Shown: one piece after another, positions 1 through 11,087 of the stretch | Numbering within the stretch: position 1 is the first letter of the stretch | How the letters are laid out: the number at the start of each line of letters is the position of its first letter | Source: Oscheius tipulae | Taxonomy: Eukaryota; Nematoda; Chromadorea; Rhabditida; Rhabditidae | Reading direction: 5' to 3' | Length of the DNA stretch: 64,000 bases | Assembly (NCBI GenBank): GCA_037178975.1 | Contig: JASJZH010000004.1 | Coordinates: 11,036,001 to 11,100,000 of the forward strand | Notes under the pieces: generated by a model | Databases searched by the model: none | Told to the model about the DNA's origin: nothing | What the model saw: the letters and a program-made list of their open reading frames with translations, nothing else | Translations under genes and position numbers: made by a program

Positions 1-557
1 CCGTAGCCATTGAAGTGTTAATTCCATTATTGTAAGTATACAGAATAGAATGGCTACCCTGACCGCTTAATAGTGTGATAAAAACGCCGGCTGTACTCAG
101 TCCTGAAAACGTATTAAAAGTTTTTCAAAAAAGTTTTTTATTTAACTGTTTTCCTGCACAAGTGGCCCGGAACGGGATGTTCTCCTCAATCCACAAGTCG
201 CCCTTTGGAATGGAAATATTCCTAGAGGAGAGACTGTGAGGACAAAAAATAAGCAGTGAGCACTGTCGGTAATATTGGCGTCTGTGGCAGGACTCCTCTG
301 GACGTTCCTTGGCAACAGTTAGTTTTGCAACGTCTGATGTATTTACGACGGAAAAAGTGGGGCAGCAAAAATGTGAAAGGCTGGAAAAGTACAGACACAT
401 GAAAAGAAGTTTTCCTGTTAGTTCTTTTCCTCATCTTTTCCTGTTTGATGGTCCTGTTAACTTCTTATTTATCTGTATAGTAATATCCTTGTTTTGACCT
501 TGTTGAATACTAATAATAGTTTATTCGAAGCGAGCGTTTTTACTCTTCTTCGTCATC
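1..557. other. No confident gene; left flank of a decayed transposon
   Basis: Only short overlapping ORFs are present on both strands, with no recognisable domain or paired splice signals. The left terminal repeat expected for the Tc3-like element that starts coding at 558 is absent, so the element's left end appears to be deleted or replaced. A minus-strand reading over about 125-300 contains an acidic/aromatic stretch (WIEENIPFR) that could be a terminal exon of a gene outside the window, but nothing supports this further. Confidence 0.4.
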
Positions 558-1573
558 ATGCCGTCGGCTTGTCGACTTTCTTTTGAAGAACAAGCCTCCA
601 TTCGTGCCCTGAAGGTTGCTGGACAATCGAACATCCAGATTGCGAAGCAGTTAGGAAGAAACAAGAGCTGTATTGGACGTTTCTTGAGCAATCCGAACTA
701 CGGAAACAAGCCGGTTCCAGGACGCCCCAAGAAAATCGGAGATCGGGCTCGTCGCCAGATTGGTCGCCTAGCTTCGAATTCCTCGATCAGCTGCAATCAG
801 ATCAAAGCTGATCTACGTCTTGATGTTCACAGGACAACCGTCCTCCGAGCTGTCCATTCTGTGCCGTACATCGACCGGGAACTGAAAATGCTTACTCCTA
901 ATCTCAATGCACAGCACAAGGTGAATCGCGTGGCTTTTGCTCGGAATAACATGGCCACGCAATGGCACAAGGTTAGCCACTAAGGTTTTCTGTTAGTTTT
1001 TGCAGGTTGTGTTCTCGGACGAGAAGAGATGGACTCTGGACGGTCCTGACGGAGACCGTGGCTACTGGAGAGACAGCTGCACGCCGGCTGTTCAGTTGCC
1101 GAAACGCTCATTCGGAGGTGGCGGTGTCATGATTTGGGCAGCGTTCCACAGTGGTGGAGTCCTGGATCTTCATTTCGTTACGGGTCGACTGAATGGTCCA
1201 GATTATCAGCAGATTCTGGCTCAACACCTTCTTCCATTCTTGAATACGCCCCAGAGAAATGGATATTCATTCGTTCAAGACAATGCCCCGTGTCACGTGA
1301 GCAATGGAACAAAGCAGTGGATGGCTGCTAATGGTATCAATACGATCGACTGGCCGGCTTGCTCTCCCGATTGCAATCCAATCGAGAATTTCTTTGGAGT
1401 TTTGACTCAAAAGATCTACAAGGATAACCGAAGGTTCACCAGCAGCCGAGCTTCGTTAGGAGATCCAACGCGCCTGGAACAGTATCCCGCCACCAACTCT
1501 TCTGAACCTGGTCACCAGCATGCCTGATCGGATTTTCAAAGTCATCCAAAAGAACGGGGATTTCATCGGCTGA
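558..1573 (+). pseudogene. Decayed Tc3-like (DD34E) transposase
   Basis: The product would be a Tc1/mariner-superfamily cut-and-paste transposase of the Tc3 branch. Exon 1 (558-971) encodes the paired helix-turn-helix DNA-binding region with a GRPKK linker. A 34-nt intron (972-1005) sits just before the catalytic domain, at the same place as in the two intact relatives in this window. Exon 2 starts VVFSDEKRW and has the second Asp in QDNAPCH and the Glu in NPIENFFG, with 34 residues between them. Near 1440-1455 the frame shifts. In the original frame a TAG follows at 1457-1459, and the conserved C-terminal SMPDR block then reads on to a TGA at 1571-1573. The gene is therefore broken at least twice and not functional. 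Family assignment is firm. Confidence 0.85.
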
Positions 1574-1936
1574 TCTATTACACGTTCCTTGTTGTTGAAT
1601 AATAAATTATAGTTGCTTCGGTTGCCTTTTTGAACAACTTTCTCTGGGGTTGCCAAACTTTTGCACATGCATGCTTGAAATTTGACCCCCCTAATCCCCA
1701 GTAGACTCGGATAAGGGTCAAAAACATTTTCTAGGGGTTTTGAGGCATGAGAAATCGTTTGGAAAAGGTCCCAGACGTCCAAAATGCTTCTTGACCCTTC
1801 TACTGCAAAAAAAAATAGGAGGTTGCCAAACTTTTGCACATAAGTATAGAACATTTTTACAACAATGCCTAGTAGAAACTGACGAAAAAAGTCAGCAAAA
1901 CATCTAGAAAGACTGGGAAAGCCACGGAAAAGGTTG
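1574..1936. repeat. Right end of the decayed Tc3-like element
   Basis: Two copies of the motif GTTGCCAAACTTTTGCACAT occur about 170 bp apart (near 1654 and 1824). This inner/outer arrangement matches the ends of the intact elements at 24 kb and 59.5 kb. The stretch between them (CTAGGGGTTTTGAGGCATGA and following) resembles the corresponding part of the 59.5-kb element's right end. No matching left end is found upstream of 558. Confidence 0.7.
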
Positions 1937-2042
1937 CTATGGTTTGTTCAAAAAAAAAGAAGGATTACAGTGTCCCGAAATACGTTCGTGGTGGGACCCC
2001 TGGGCGCGCGGCAATTCAAATGCAGTTTTATTCGAAGCGTTC
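1937..2042 (+). repeat. Left terminal inverted repeat of the 2.5-kb element
   Basis: Runs from CTATGGTTTGTTC through the TA-CAGTGTCCCG motif to TTTTATTCGAAGCG. It matches the reverse complement of 4347-4451 almost base for base, apart from the length of an A run. Confidence 0.85.
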
Positions 2043-2156
2043 TTTTTCAACGTTTTATCTCGTTTTTACTCCATTTTTCTATACTTTTCTGTTGTTGCTT
2101 GTCTCATATCACTGGTCATAACATATTTTATACGTGAGTTCTTTCAGAAACCAAAA

Positions 2157-4019
2157 ATGAACCGAAAGAAAAAGCCACTTGGGCGACCAAGGAAAGTCCA
2201 GCTCTCTATGATGTTTGCTGAAGTCCTCCCGAAGAAAAAGAAGACTAGAGAAGAAGAGACAGTAGAGGAACGAGTGCGTCGTGAGGTGAGTATACGTTCT
2301 TTATTTTTTTTAAAAGTTACGGGTATGTGCCTCGACTATCTGTGTCCAGGAGTCCACATGGCAACGTGCTAGTAACATAGTGGGTAAAATGGACTTCTCC
2401 CGGTATATTCGACTCGAAACAACCAGAGAAACCGCGGATAGTCAGGCTCACGTTGCCCCGTAACTTTTAATGTCAGTTTATTTCAGACACTGGAAGAGAT
2501 AAACATTTTGTTTAATGATTCCCTTTCTGGCCTCGATGTGAAGCCTCCACGCGGTCAAAAATTCTGCGAAAAGACGCGCACTCTAGTCGCTCGCATCCAC
2601 GACTCCTTCTCTGCGTTCTCTCAGTCTCTAGGCCATCTGATTCCTGCCTTGGCTGACGCTGCTCATCTCACCGCTGTTTCCACTGGGATCAGCGAGAGAA
2701 TCATCCGTTCGAGCGTCTCCAAGACTAGAGTCACTGTTCCTCGAAACTTGACGGCTCTTCCTTCTTGCCAAGCCGTCACTGTAGAGAAGAAGGACGCTGA
2801 AGATGAACACAGTACGACCAAGTTGGATGACGCTCTGCTGGAACAGATCCGCCTGTACATTCACGGATGCTACAGCGTCGGAAGAAAGATCAATCTACGG
2901 CAGTTACATGAGCAGCTGAAGAGCAATCTGAATCAATTCGGATACAACTTCAAGAGCCATGTTTCTCTCTGGAAAGTTCTGTCTCAGCTCGGCTTCAAGT
3001 TCATTACCATCGACAACAGGACGCTCATCTTTCACAATCCCGATCTGATTCGCAAGAGACACTTGTACATCAGGGCCATTAAGCAGTACAGAGCGGAAGA
3101 TGCTTGCATTGCCTTCTTGGACGAGACCTGGATATTCCAGGGTATGAAATCCAGAAAGGACTGGGTCGATCTGACAGCTTACAGTTAGTTTTGTACATTG
3201 ACTTCCCTCCCTTTATTCTTAGACAACCCGCAAGTGTGGATTGATCTCGGCTTGAAGATCAATCCTGACCCTTCTCCCTCTCGTGGTCGACGTGGTATAG
3301 TCCTTGGCACTATCACAGAACTCGGAATGCTGCCAACGTCCTTCCGCGTCTTTCTGGATAGTGGCAAAGTCGAGGATGGCGACTATCACAAGTCGATGAC
3401 AGCGGAATTATTTGAGGAGTACATCGACGAGATCTGCCCGTTGCTGAAAGCTGAAGCCGGAGACAGGAAAGCTGTGATAGTGATGGACAATGCGTCCTAT
3501 CACAGTCAGTTTGACATCAAGCTCCCAACGTCTGGATCACGGAAGCAAGAGATTGTTGACTACTTGGAGGAACACAATGTCACTGTCGCCGACCACTTGA
3601 CCAAGAAGCAACTCCTCGCTCTTCTCAAGACTTACTACCAAAGTAAAGGAGGAAAGAAAAATCTCCGATCCTATTGCGTGGAGATGATCGCCGCGAGCCA
3701 TGGTGTTGAGATTCTGAGGTTGCCCCCCTACCACTGCATGCTCAATCCAATTGAGCACTTCTGGGCATACCTGAAAGGACAGCTCTGTGCTTCTACATTA
3801 GGAAAGGAGAAACTAGAGGATTTGAAAGAGAGAGCTGTCAGTATTGTCGAAAGTATACCTGATCCTATGAAGAAGAGGTTCTATCGTAATGCTGAAGAAG
3901 TGGAGAACGACTTCATCGCTAAAGAAAATCTCACGATCGTGACGGAATTGGAAGTAGATGACGTGCCTATTTTTGGTGATTTTGATGAGGATTACCTCTC
4001 TGAAGAAGAGTACTACTAG
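2157..4019 (+). CDS. Transposase with DDE domain and an extended D-to-E spacer
   Basis: Exons 2157-2285, 2487-3183 and 3223-4019 join in phase to give 540 residues. The N-terminus is basic with a GRPRK motif. A helix-turn-helix-like region around residues 120-250 precedes the catalytic fold. Candidate catalytic residues are D in FLDETWI, D in VMDNASYHS and E in LNPIEHFW. The second Asp and the Glu are 88 residues apart rather than the usual 34 of Tc1/Tc3. The extra segment includes an amphipathic helical block (QEIVDYLEEHN...LTKKQLLALLKTY) that resembles a small SAP-like fold; that comparison is my inference. The C-terminus is acidic. Extended-spacer DDE_3 transposases with PPYHC-LNPIE motifs are known in other invertebrates. 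The frame is open throughout, so the enzyme may be active. Confidence 0.8.
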
Positions 4020-4346
4020 CTCTTAGTAAGTAAAACCTTGTTAGCTCTACGTGTTTATATAGAAAGAAACATACGAGCAAATAAAATGGAAACCACCTCC
4101 AAATTGAGGATTTTCCAACTGTTGTCGGTCGGAGCTGTCCAGAGGAACGTCGGAGCCCTAGAAAAGTGGTTGTTAAAAAGAGGGGAGGAAACTAACGTAC
4201 CTGCAGCAGTTGAAGACGTTCCTAGTTAGAAACATGTAGGGAAAACATGTAAGAACAATTAGCAATGTGAAATACCTCGATTAGAGAAAAAACAAGAGAA
4301 AACAACAAAAAATTGGAGTAAAAACGAGAGAAAAATGTAGAAGAAA

Positions 4347-4451
4347 AAACGCTTCGAATAAAACTGCATTTGAATTGCCGCGCGCCCAGGGGTCCCACCA
4401 CGAACGTATTTCGGGACACTGTAATCCTTCTTTTTTTTGAACAAACCATAG
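4347..4451 (-). repeat. Right terminal inverted repeat of the 2.5-kb element
   Basis: Reverse complement of the left repeat, ending in the same CTATGGTTTGTTC motif read on the minus strand. The internal TA-CAGTGTCCCG boundary is at about 4412-4423. Confidence 0.85.
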
Positions 4452-4615
4452 AATAAAATACGGTTTGAATTCCCGCGCGCCACCCCGACGCCGCTGTTGT
4501 CACTTTTTCCGGGAAAAAGAACACCTGGCTCGGGTTTCTGGTGTCCTAGCCTGTGTCACGTGATGGAGCTCACTTCCTGTACCATTCGTCCCAATTTTTT
4601 TCTGTGCTTTTCAAC

Positions 4616-6126
4616 ATGTACACCGAAATCAAGGAAGCCGTCGCCTTCCTCTTCCGATTCCTGCGCAAGAATCAGCCTCGTCGTAGGGTAAATTTCTTTT
4701 TTTGTCCAAAATATCCTAAATCCAGTTGTCGCTCTTGATGGCTGAATTTGGCAGCTCGCTGGCCCAGAAATACCAGGAAAACTGGGATATTAACGACCCT
4801 AAGAAAGGTTTGTGGACCCTGAAGACCGAAAATACGAAAATTTTGCAGGAGAAGAGGATCGCATGGTCGATTTCTGCCTCAAGAACGCTCGTGGAGCCGT
4901 GCTGGACAAGCTATTTACTGCCGTGTCTGAGCAGATGATCTGCTCCGACATTTTGACGAAAATTCCAGGTAGGAATTGATTTCCTTGCTGTTGATCATGT
5001 GCTATTTTCAGATATCAAGCTCTATGTCAATCCTGGTTGGTTTTTTTTACCTATATACGAGGTTTTCTCGTGATTTTGTCGGTGGAGAGTGAAGGAAAAG
5101 CCTTTGGATTCATTTTAGGTGCCGTTTTCTACACCTGCTACCACGAAACTACTCCCATACTCATCTGGACTGGAAATGTCAACTCGGACCTTAGGTTGGT
5201 CAATTTCCTTCTGCCTTTCATCAAAATTTAACGTTCAGCTACAATCCCCTTGCATTGGGCTGCCAGAACAGTTGGCCATCACCGGGAAGTCTGCTCGGTG
5301 CTCTTGGACACGTTTACCTCTCCGGAGACGCTAAAAATGGTGGGAGATTTGATATTTTGAGTAAACCTGTCTTTTTCAGTCACATCCAACTACAAGCGCG
5401 AAGACTCTACCCCGCTTGTTCTTCATCTGGTCGACCCCCATTCGAGCGTCGATCCTTCTCCCATCGGAAAGGTGAGTGGTTTTGCTTGTGTAACATGTTA
5501 CTAACGTGGTGTCAACTCTATTTGTGACTGTCGAACGAGCGCATGTAATCCAGTTGACCCCCGAAGCTTTGATAGAGTACTACAGCAGGGATCATAAACC
5601 TGGCCGGCCAGGCGTACTCGCAGAGGCTGGCCCGGCCTGCCAGGCCAGTTTAATTTGTGGCGAGACGCATGGTCTCTGCGTGTACATCTGGCCTACGCGA
5701 ACATTTCGGCTAGGTTTGCGATGCTTGGCTACGGTCACTCGAAAGTCTCAGATTTGCTGCAGACTCTTGATTTCGTCCCTAAACCGCTTGTTTTCAGCCC
5801 ATCAAGAAGTTCGCCTACCATTCGCCCGACTACAAGCCCATTACGGTCGCAGCTTTCGCCAATACACGCTTCGGCAGCAGCAAGACTCGTCCCAACCACG
5901 ACAACTATAGACTCCTTCAGGCTGCCGCCGGACAAGCTACCTACGTAAGTTTTTGTCCAACTCTCCTTGGAAAACGCCTAATTTTTTTTAGCCCCAGGCC
6001 TTCCATCACGTTAATTCCGGCGACGACAGTGACGAGCAGCTGATGTGCTCCTTCTTCCCCTCTTCCCTTCCCCCACTCTCCCTCTGCTCTTCCAATTCCA
6101 ACTTTGTCCCCCTTTCTAAAGTTTAA
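4616..6126 (+). CDS. fog-3: FOG-3-like BTG/Tob family protein
   Basis: Nine exons: 4616-4687, 4726-4807, 4849-4968, 5012-5035, 5119-5194, 5239-5339, 5380-5471, 5798-5944 and 5992-6126. All phases agree and give about 282 residues, close to the length of C. elegans FOG-3. The N-terminal ~115 residues form a BTG/Tob domain: MYTEIKEAVAFLF, the PRRR motif, FGSSLAQKYQENWD followed by PKKGEE (family box A), then LYVNPGAVFYTC (box B). The MYTE start and the DPKKGEEDRM stretch favour the nematode FOG-3 branch over vertebrate Tob. In C. elegans FOG-3 directs germ cells to sperm fate, probably through mRNA deadenylation/repression; the same role here is inferred. The tail is Ser/Pro-rich. The 326-bp intron 7 holds a GC-rich palindromic stretch at 5597-5655. 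Confidence 0.85.
5597..5655. repeat. GC-rich palindromic stretch inside an intron
   Basis: Contains CCTGGCCGGCCAGG and, shortly after, CTGGCCCGGCCTGCCAGGCC, which can fold into hairpins. A related start (AAACCTGGCCGACCAGG) recurs at about 29508-29524. Confidence 0.6.
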
Positions 6127-7385
6127 CAAAATATTAACGTTGCTGTGAGTTTGTTGTGGTTTTGCTCCTCTTTTCTTCTATAAATTTTTGTAGTTTCATT
6201 CTTTCTTTAAATGTTTTCGAGGCCCAGTACGTGTACTTTTTTAGCAAGTCTCACAATGACCACGGGCTCTCAGAGCTGTCAGATAAATTGATAAACAGTG
6301 ACGCATTATGAAAGTCTAATAGTGCAGCCCGATCACTGTTTATTAGTGTAATATGTATCGTGCCTAAAAGGTACTATATCTTCTACCAAAACGTTACTTG
6401 TCTTGTTTTCCGATGTTTTACGATTTCAGACATGTGACGTAACATTAGTTTCGAAGTACCATAGCAAGGTAAAACTTCCATAGAGAAAACGAGACAACCT
6501 CTAGTCCAAGCAGTCCAAACTGGGGGAGATTACTGAACGCCCTAGACCGGGGTAGATTCGTATCTGAAGCAATTGGGATGCATTCAGCTTCTATTCCGAG
6601 TAGATGTCTAGAAATAAAGGAGCAACATGCTACCTGAATACTTTTCTCTGGAACTAGCCATGACTTGCCAAAAAGCGTGTGACTTGTCGAGACAAGGCTG
6701 ACAAGTACTGCCGAGAAAGCTTCTCGGCAAATGGCTACTTTTGTTCTTGAGTAGCAACTTTGCGGGCTTATATTTCGGTGATAATCGATGATAAAACAAA
6801 AATATAATATTGTCTTGTGATCGGTTTGTGTTAAACATGTATAGGGTAGAGAATTTTTCAACAGCGAATTCCAGCCGATTGTGATGGTACCTAGCTCTTC
6901 TTTTCCTCTTTCTTCGGTTTGCAGGAACTTGAGTAGGCTCCCTTTTTCGTGTTGAAACTTTTCGTTTGTACATTCGTCAAAGTACGTCTTTAACATTGCG
7001 ATCCAATATTTAATCGAGATTCTTCACAGATGACGGTGCTTTCTTCAAGTTTCTGTACTTTTGCGATCAACTTATGCGTCGGAAGATGTATCAAAGCTTG
7101 TTCTACAAAATGAGCCGGCACGACTTTCTTGACTTACTGGGCCCTTAGAACTGTATTCGGCATAATTATCCTATGACTGCTTCGCAAGGATGACGGTAGG
7201 TCTTCAGAAAAACCTTCAGCTCCGTGGCAGATGCAGGTCTGGCAGACGACCTGTAGAGCATGTGCAGCGAAGTACTTTTCGGTGTCTTCGGCTCGCTGGT
7301 GGCAACTGTGCCAGAGAGACAGTCCTTATTTTCATTCATTGCAGAAATACGACAATTTTGACCTCGTTCGCTAATCTCTGATCTA
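6127..7385. other. Intergenic; one uncharacterised 183-codon ORF (-)
   Basis: Lies between the 3' ends of the fog-3-like gene and the first glycosyltransferase. An ATG-started minus-strand ORF at 6445-6996 (183 codons, Cys- and Ser-rich) has no recognisable domain, signal peptide or intron pattern. It is as likely chance as a gene. The rest is AT-rich with no feature I can support. Confidence 0.35.
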
Positions 7386-8979
7386 TCACCATCGTCCCTT
7401 TGGACATTTGTCCGCTGTTGTCGGGTACTCTTTGTCCATTCTGGTATTGAAAGATTTCAGGGCCTGTTTAAATCTGAAATAAAGTGTGCAAATTTCGTTG
7501 GTTCACTCACTTCCAAACATTTCCTTTCAGTCCCTTAGTTGGCTTTCTCTTGATACCCTTGTGATACATGAAGTGGCTGCTCAAGACATCGAACTGATAA
7601 CCGGCTCGGCAGAGCTCCCATCTCTGAAGTGTTTCTTAAAAAGAGCGAAGAAAACTGCTACCAGAACAGTGTTGTCTCTCGCCAAAAATGGAAAGTTAAC
7701 ATCGTGCATTGGAATGTCAGCGCGTGAAACGAATTGAGGCTCCCAGTTGTGGCGATTGTAGCTGCAATAGGCGAAAAATTTCAACAACAGTCCATGAGTC
7801 TTCCCCACTGTGACCATCTGTCTCTCTGTCTCTATTTAACCTGTCTCTCTATTTCCTTTCTCTGTCTGTATGCCTTTCTGTCACTCTGTCTCTCTCTGTC
7901 CGTCTGCCTCTCTATTTCTTACCTAATGTTCTCGAATGAGAGTCCATTCTTTGTCTCGCTCTCCGCAAACCAATCGTCCAGTCCGGGAATACCATGTGCT
8001 TTCAAGAACAGTCCATGGAACACTACAGCTTTCCCTTCCTTCATCATCTTCTCCAGTTCTTCTTTGGTTTCTGGCTCCTTGGGTTCCTCATCCACTTCAA
8101 AAATTCTGTAGACTAAGACCCTTTTTGACCCCGTGTTCAAAATGTTCTGTGCAATTTTCAAGACAGAGCTCTCGAATCCCTTGTTAAACAAGTGCTCGAA
8201 GTCGGCGATTAGAATGTACTTGGTCGTGGAAAACTGAATCTGTTAAGTTTATAAACTTGAAAAATACCATTCTGGCAGCATTTCTTGCCGTATTGGCTGG
8301 ATAGTTGATAATTTGCTGCGATGTGGGTCGAGAAATGTTGCAGCCGACTTCTGGGAACCCTGGCTGGCAAGTTTCCGACCAAGTTGAGGGGAACATGAGA
8401 TGGACACGGAGGTATTTGTGGAGAATTGGATGTTTGTTAACGTAATTTTTGAGCTGAACAGGATGAAAAAATGAAAAATGGCTTACAGTTTCTATAATAC
8501 AGTGATAGTCAGTCTTGTTGAGGAGAACTATTGAGAGGGAGACTGGACCGTCCCAGTTATAGACCTGAAGCTCTGTCTTTTAGTTTTTCTGTTTCTCTGT
8601 CCCTCTTTGTCTCTGTCTCTCTGTTTCTCCCTCTCCGTATTTCTGCCTCTCTGCCTCACTTCCAACCTGCTCAGTCAGTCGGTTATCCAAATAGTTTGAG
8701 CTCATATGTAAAATCTGGGATATTCTTTCCTCCTCCTTTGAAGTAGGTGTAACAACATTTGGTAGCACACAATACCTATTGTAAATAATGTGTTTCTGAA
8801 TTGTTCTAAAGAGAGGAAACAAGAGAACCAAGCACCCTACTTTGTCTCTGAAAAGTGCATGTCACTCAAATAAGTGGTGTGTAGGTAAGTTGCAGCAATG
8901 ACTGTAGATATACAAAGCGCTGCTATTCTGGCTCTTGACTGAATGAAGAATTAATGGAAGAATTTTCAGTGCTTACCAT
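7386..8979 (-). CDS. Glycosyltransferase family 49 protein (LARGE/B4GAT1-like), copy A
   Basis: A type II Golgi-type glycosyltransferase of the Glyco_transf_49 family, which includes B4GAT1, the C-terminal half of LARGE and the C. elegans bgnt-1 genes. The start ATG (8977-8979) is the last codon of exon 1 and is followed at once by an intron. Exon 2 encodes a short cytoplasmic stretch and a hydrophobic anchor ([15 protein letters not shown]). Later exons carry [39 protein letters not shown] (the DxD-like position is a DFE here), [39 protein letters not shown] and [17 protein letters not shown]. The last exon ends PKGRW then TGA. Several introns contain GAGACAGA tracts. Acceptor sugar and linkage cannot be told from sequence. 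It lies head-to-head with copy B. Confidence 0.8.
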
Positions 8980-9389
8980 GCTTTTGTTATAGAGACGGAA
9001 GAAAGAACTGGGTGTTAATCTCTTCGATTGAGCTTCACACCGACAGTGCACATTTTATTTGGTCAGGTCTTCCAGCGAGATCACCACGTTTCGATTAGAA
9101 ATAAGCTGCGTCCCATTGTTTCTGTCTGTCTAACGCTTGAGTCGAATGACTGTTTTGTGACTGTTTATGGAGGACTCGCGTAAATGAAACTCTAGAAATA
9201 GTTTAACTTGTCTTAGCCCAGCTGGACAGACTATCTCCATATCTCAGAGGCATAACACTGTAGTGATAACGCGTGTGCCCAGCCAACGCGGCTCTTGTTG
9301 GGAACGAGCTGGACAAACAGAGGTGGAGACGCCACTAACAGCGTGTAATATCTCCCTCTTCTAGACTATTGAACGTAGCATACTTTGAA
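8980..9389. promoter_or_regulatory. Shared intergenic region of the divergent glycosyltransferase pair
   Basis: This 410-bp gap separates the start codons of two divergently transcribed paralogues, so it should hold both promoters. I see no clear TATA box or other defined site. Confidence 0.4.
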
Positions 9390-10909
9390 ATGGTAGGGTC
9401 AAAGTAGAGTCAAAGTTTCCACTTTTCTCAGTCCCGACTCCGCTATATCCTGTTCTGTTTCTCTGCTGCATTCACCGTTACCTACTTTACTTATTCAAAA
9501 ACCAGTGATGACAGGTACATCGGTACTGTTTCGTCTTTCCATCCTTCAGATTCGATGAGAAACATGTCCTCTATAACCAATACTGTATAATTCCGAATGC
9601 CTTCGGTGGCGGAGAAATTGAAGAAGAGAGAATCGCTCAGATTCTTCATATGAGCTCAAATATTTTAGATGACAGGCTGGTGGATCAGGTGAGAAACTCC
9701 GGCATAAGAAAATGGTTAAGAGCTCAGGTAAAAAACTGGAATGCTCCTGTGTCTCTTTCTATTGTACTCATTCACAAGGCGGACTACTATTCTATCCTGA
9801 AGAAGGTGTGTTGTCTGATGCGTGAGCTGAAAGAGAACACTGCCTATCGGTATCTCTATCTATCTGTCTCGAACCAGCTATAGTCTTTGACACAAGTTAG
9901 CCTTTTAGCTCAAAGACTACATCACAAGGAACCCTCTTCTTCAAAAGTACCTTCGTGTCCACTTGATGTACCCTTCGTCTTGGACGACCAGCTGCGAGCC
10001 AAACTTTGACGCAAGTACATCTTCTAATATTTCCAAGCCAACTACGCAAGAGCTAGCTGATTATCCGGCCAATACGGCAAGGAATGTAGCCAGAATGGTA
10101 TGCAACCCCAGTCAGTTTACAGCTAGTTTCAGTTCTCGCCAACCAAGTACATTCTGATAGCTGACTACGAACATCTTTTCAGCAAGAACTTTGAGAATTC
10201 CGTTCTGAAACTGACACAGAAAGTTCTAGTGCCAGGATCCAAACAGTTGCTGGTCTATAGGATCTTTGAAATTGAAGAAGGTGCGGAGGAGCCTGAGACC
10301 AAAGCAGATCTACATAAGTTGATGGAAGAGAAGAAGGCAGTCATTTTCCATGGAGCATTTTCACAGGCACATGCCATTCCCCGACTTGATGAGTGGTTTG
10401 CGGAGAAGGGGAGCAAGAATGGAATATTTTGGAAGGATATTGGGTTAGTAGGATAGACAGAGAGAGAGAGAGAGATAGATAGAGAGAGCCAGGGAGACAA
10501 ATCAATATTCTCTTTTCAGATACACAAAGTACAGCTGGGAGCCGCAATTCATTTCGAGGTCCGATATTCCCATGCACGACATAAATTTTCCCTTCCTCAC
10601 CAGAGATAACACTGTTCTGGTGAGCAGTACTCTCATACAGGTATAACTTTTCAGAGATGGGAACTCTGCCGAGCTGGGTACCAGTTTGACATTCTTTCCG
10701 ATCACTTCATGTACCACAAGGGTATCAAGAGGACGTTTGCTTCCAATGTTCAGCACAAGAACGGAGAAAAGTCTGTCCTATTTTGAGTGAGAACTTCAGC
10801 TTTTTGCAGATTCAATCGAGCACTGAGAGCATGGAACCAGAGGGTGGATACTAGTTACCCTGAAACGAAGTCGAAATGTCCTGTCATTACAGCTAGATAT
10901 GGAAAATAA
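9390..10909 (+). CDS. Glycosyltransferase family 49 protein (LARGE/B4GAT1-like), copy B
   Basis: Exons: 9390-9392 (ATG only), 9432-9514, 9550-9688, 9728-9805, 9909-10097, 10127-10443, 10520-10619, 10655-10770 and 10810-10909. Phases agree and give about 374 residues. The first translated residues MSRLRYILFCFSAAFTVTYF form a short cytoplasmic tail plus signal anchor. Domain motifs parallel copy [24 protein letters not shown] [45 protein letters not shown] and AGYQFDILSDHFMYHKG. Intron 6 is a near-pure GAGAGA/GATA tract. The protein should act in the Golgi on glycan extension; the precise sugar is unknown. The duplication with copy A keeps exon structure and phases. Confidence 0.82.
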
Positions 10910-11087
10910 ACAGTGCAAACGACGGAGCGGCAGAGAGACAGAGAAACAGAGAATCATTGAAACAAACACAAAAACAGAGAGAGAGAGAGACAGAGAGACA
11001 AAGAGACAAAGAGGCAGAGAAACAGAGACAGTATTACTTTTTCGAACTTGACCTGCCCATATTGATCTTTTTCGCCAAGTCAATAAA

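Larger units (their letters stand above)
1937..4451 (+). mobile_element. Tc1/mariner-superfamily element with ~105-bp inverted repeats
   Basis: A complete-looking DNA transposon of about 2.5 kb. Near-identical inverted repeats of about 105 bp (1937-2042 and 4347-4451) flank one three-exon transposase gene. Weaker similarity continues inward for some 50 bp. The strongest end signal is TA followed by CAGTGTCCCGAAATACG on both sides, the usual start of a Tc1-type element beside its TA target. The repeats nevertheless extend about 28 bp further out to CTATGGTTTGTTC, so the true ends are ambiguous. A TIR-like fragment (GCGCGCGGGAATTCAAAC on the minus strand) lies just outside the right end at about 4465-4485. 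Confidence 0.8.

Noticed and set aside
6445-6996. 183-codon minus-strand ORF as a gene
   Set aside because: Composition and lack of any motif or intron gave no support beyond length; kept only as a note.
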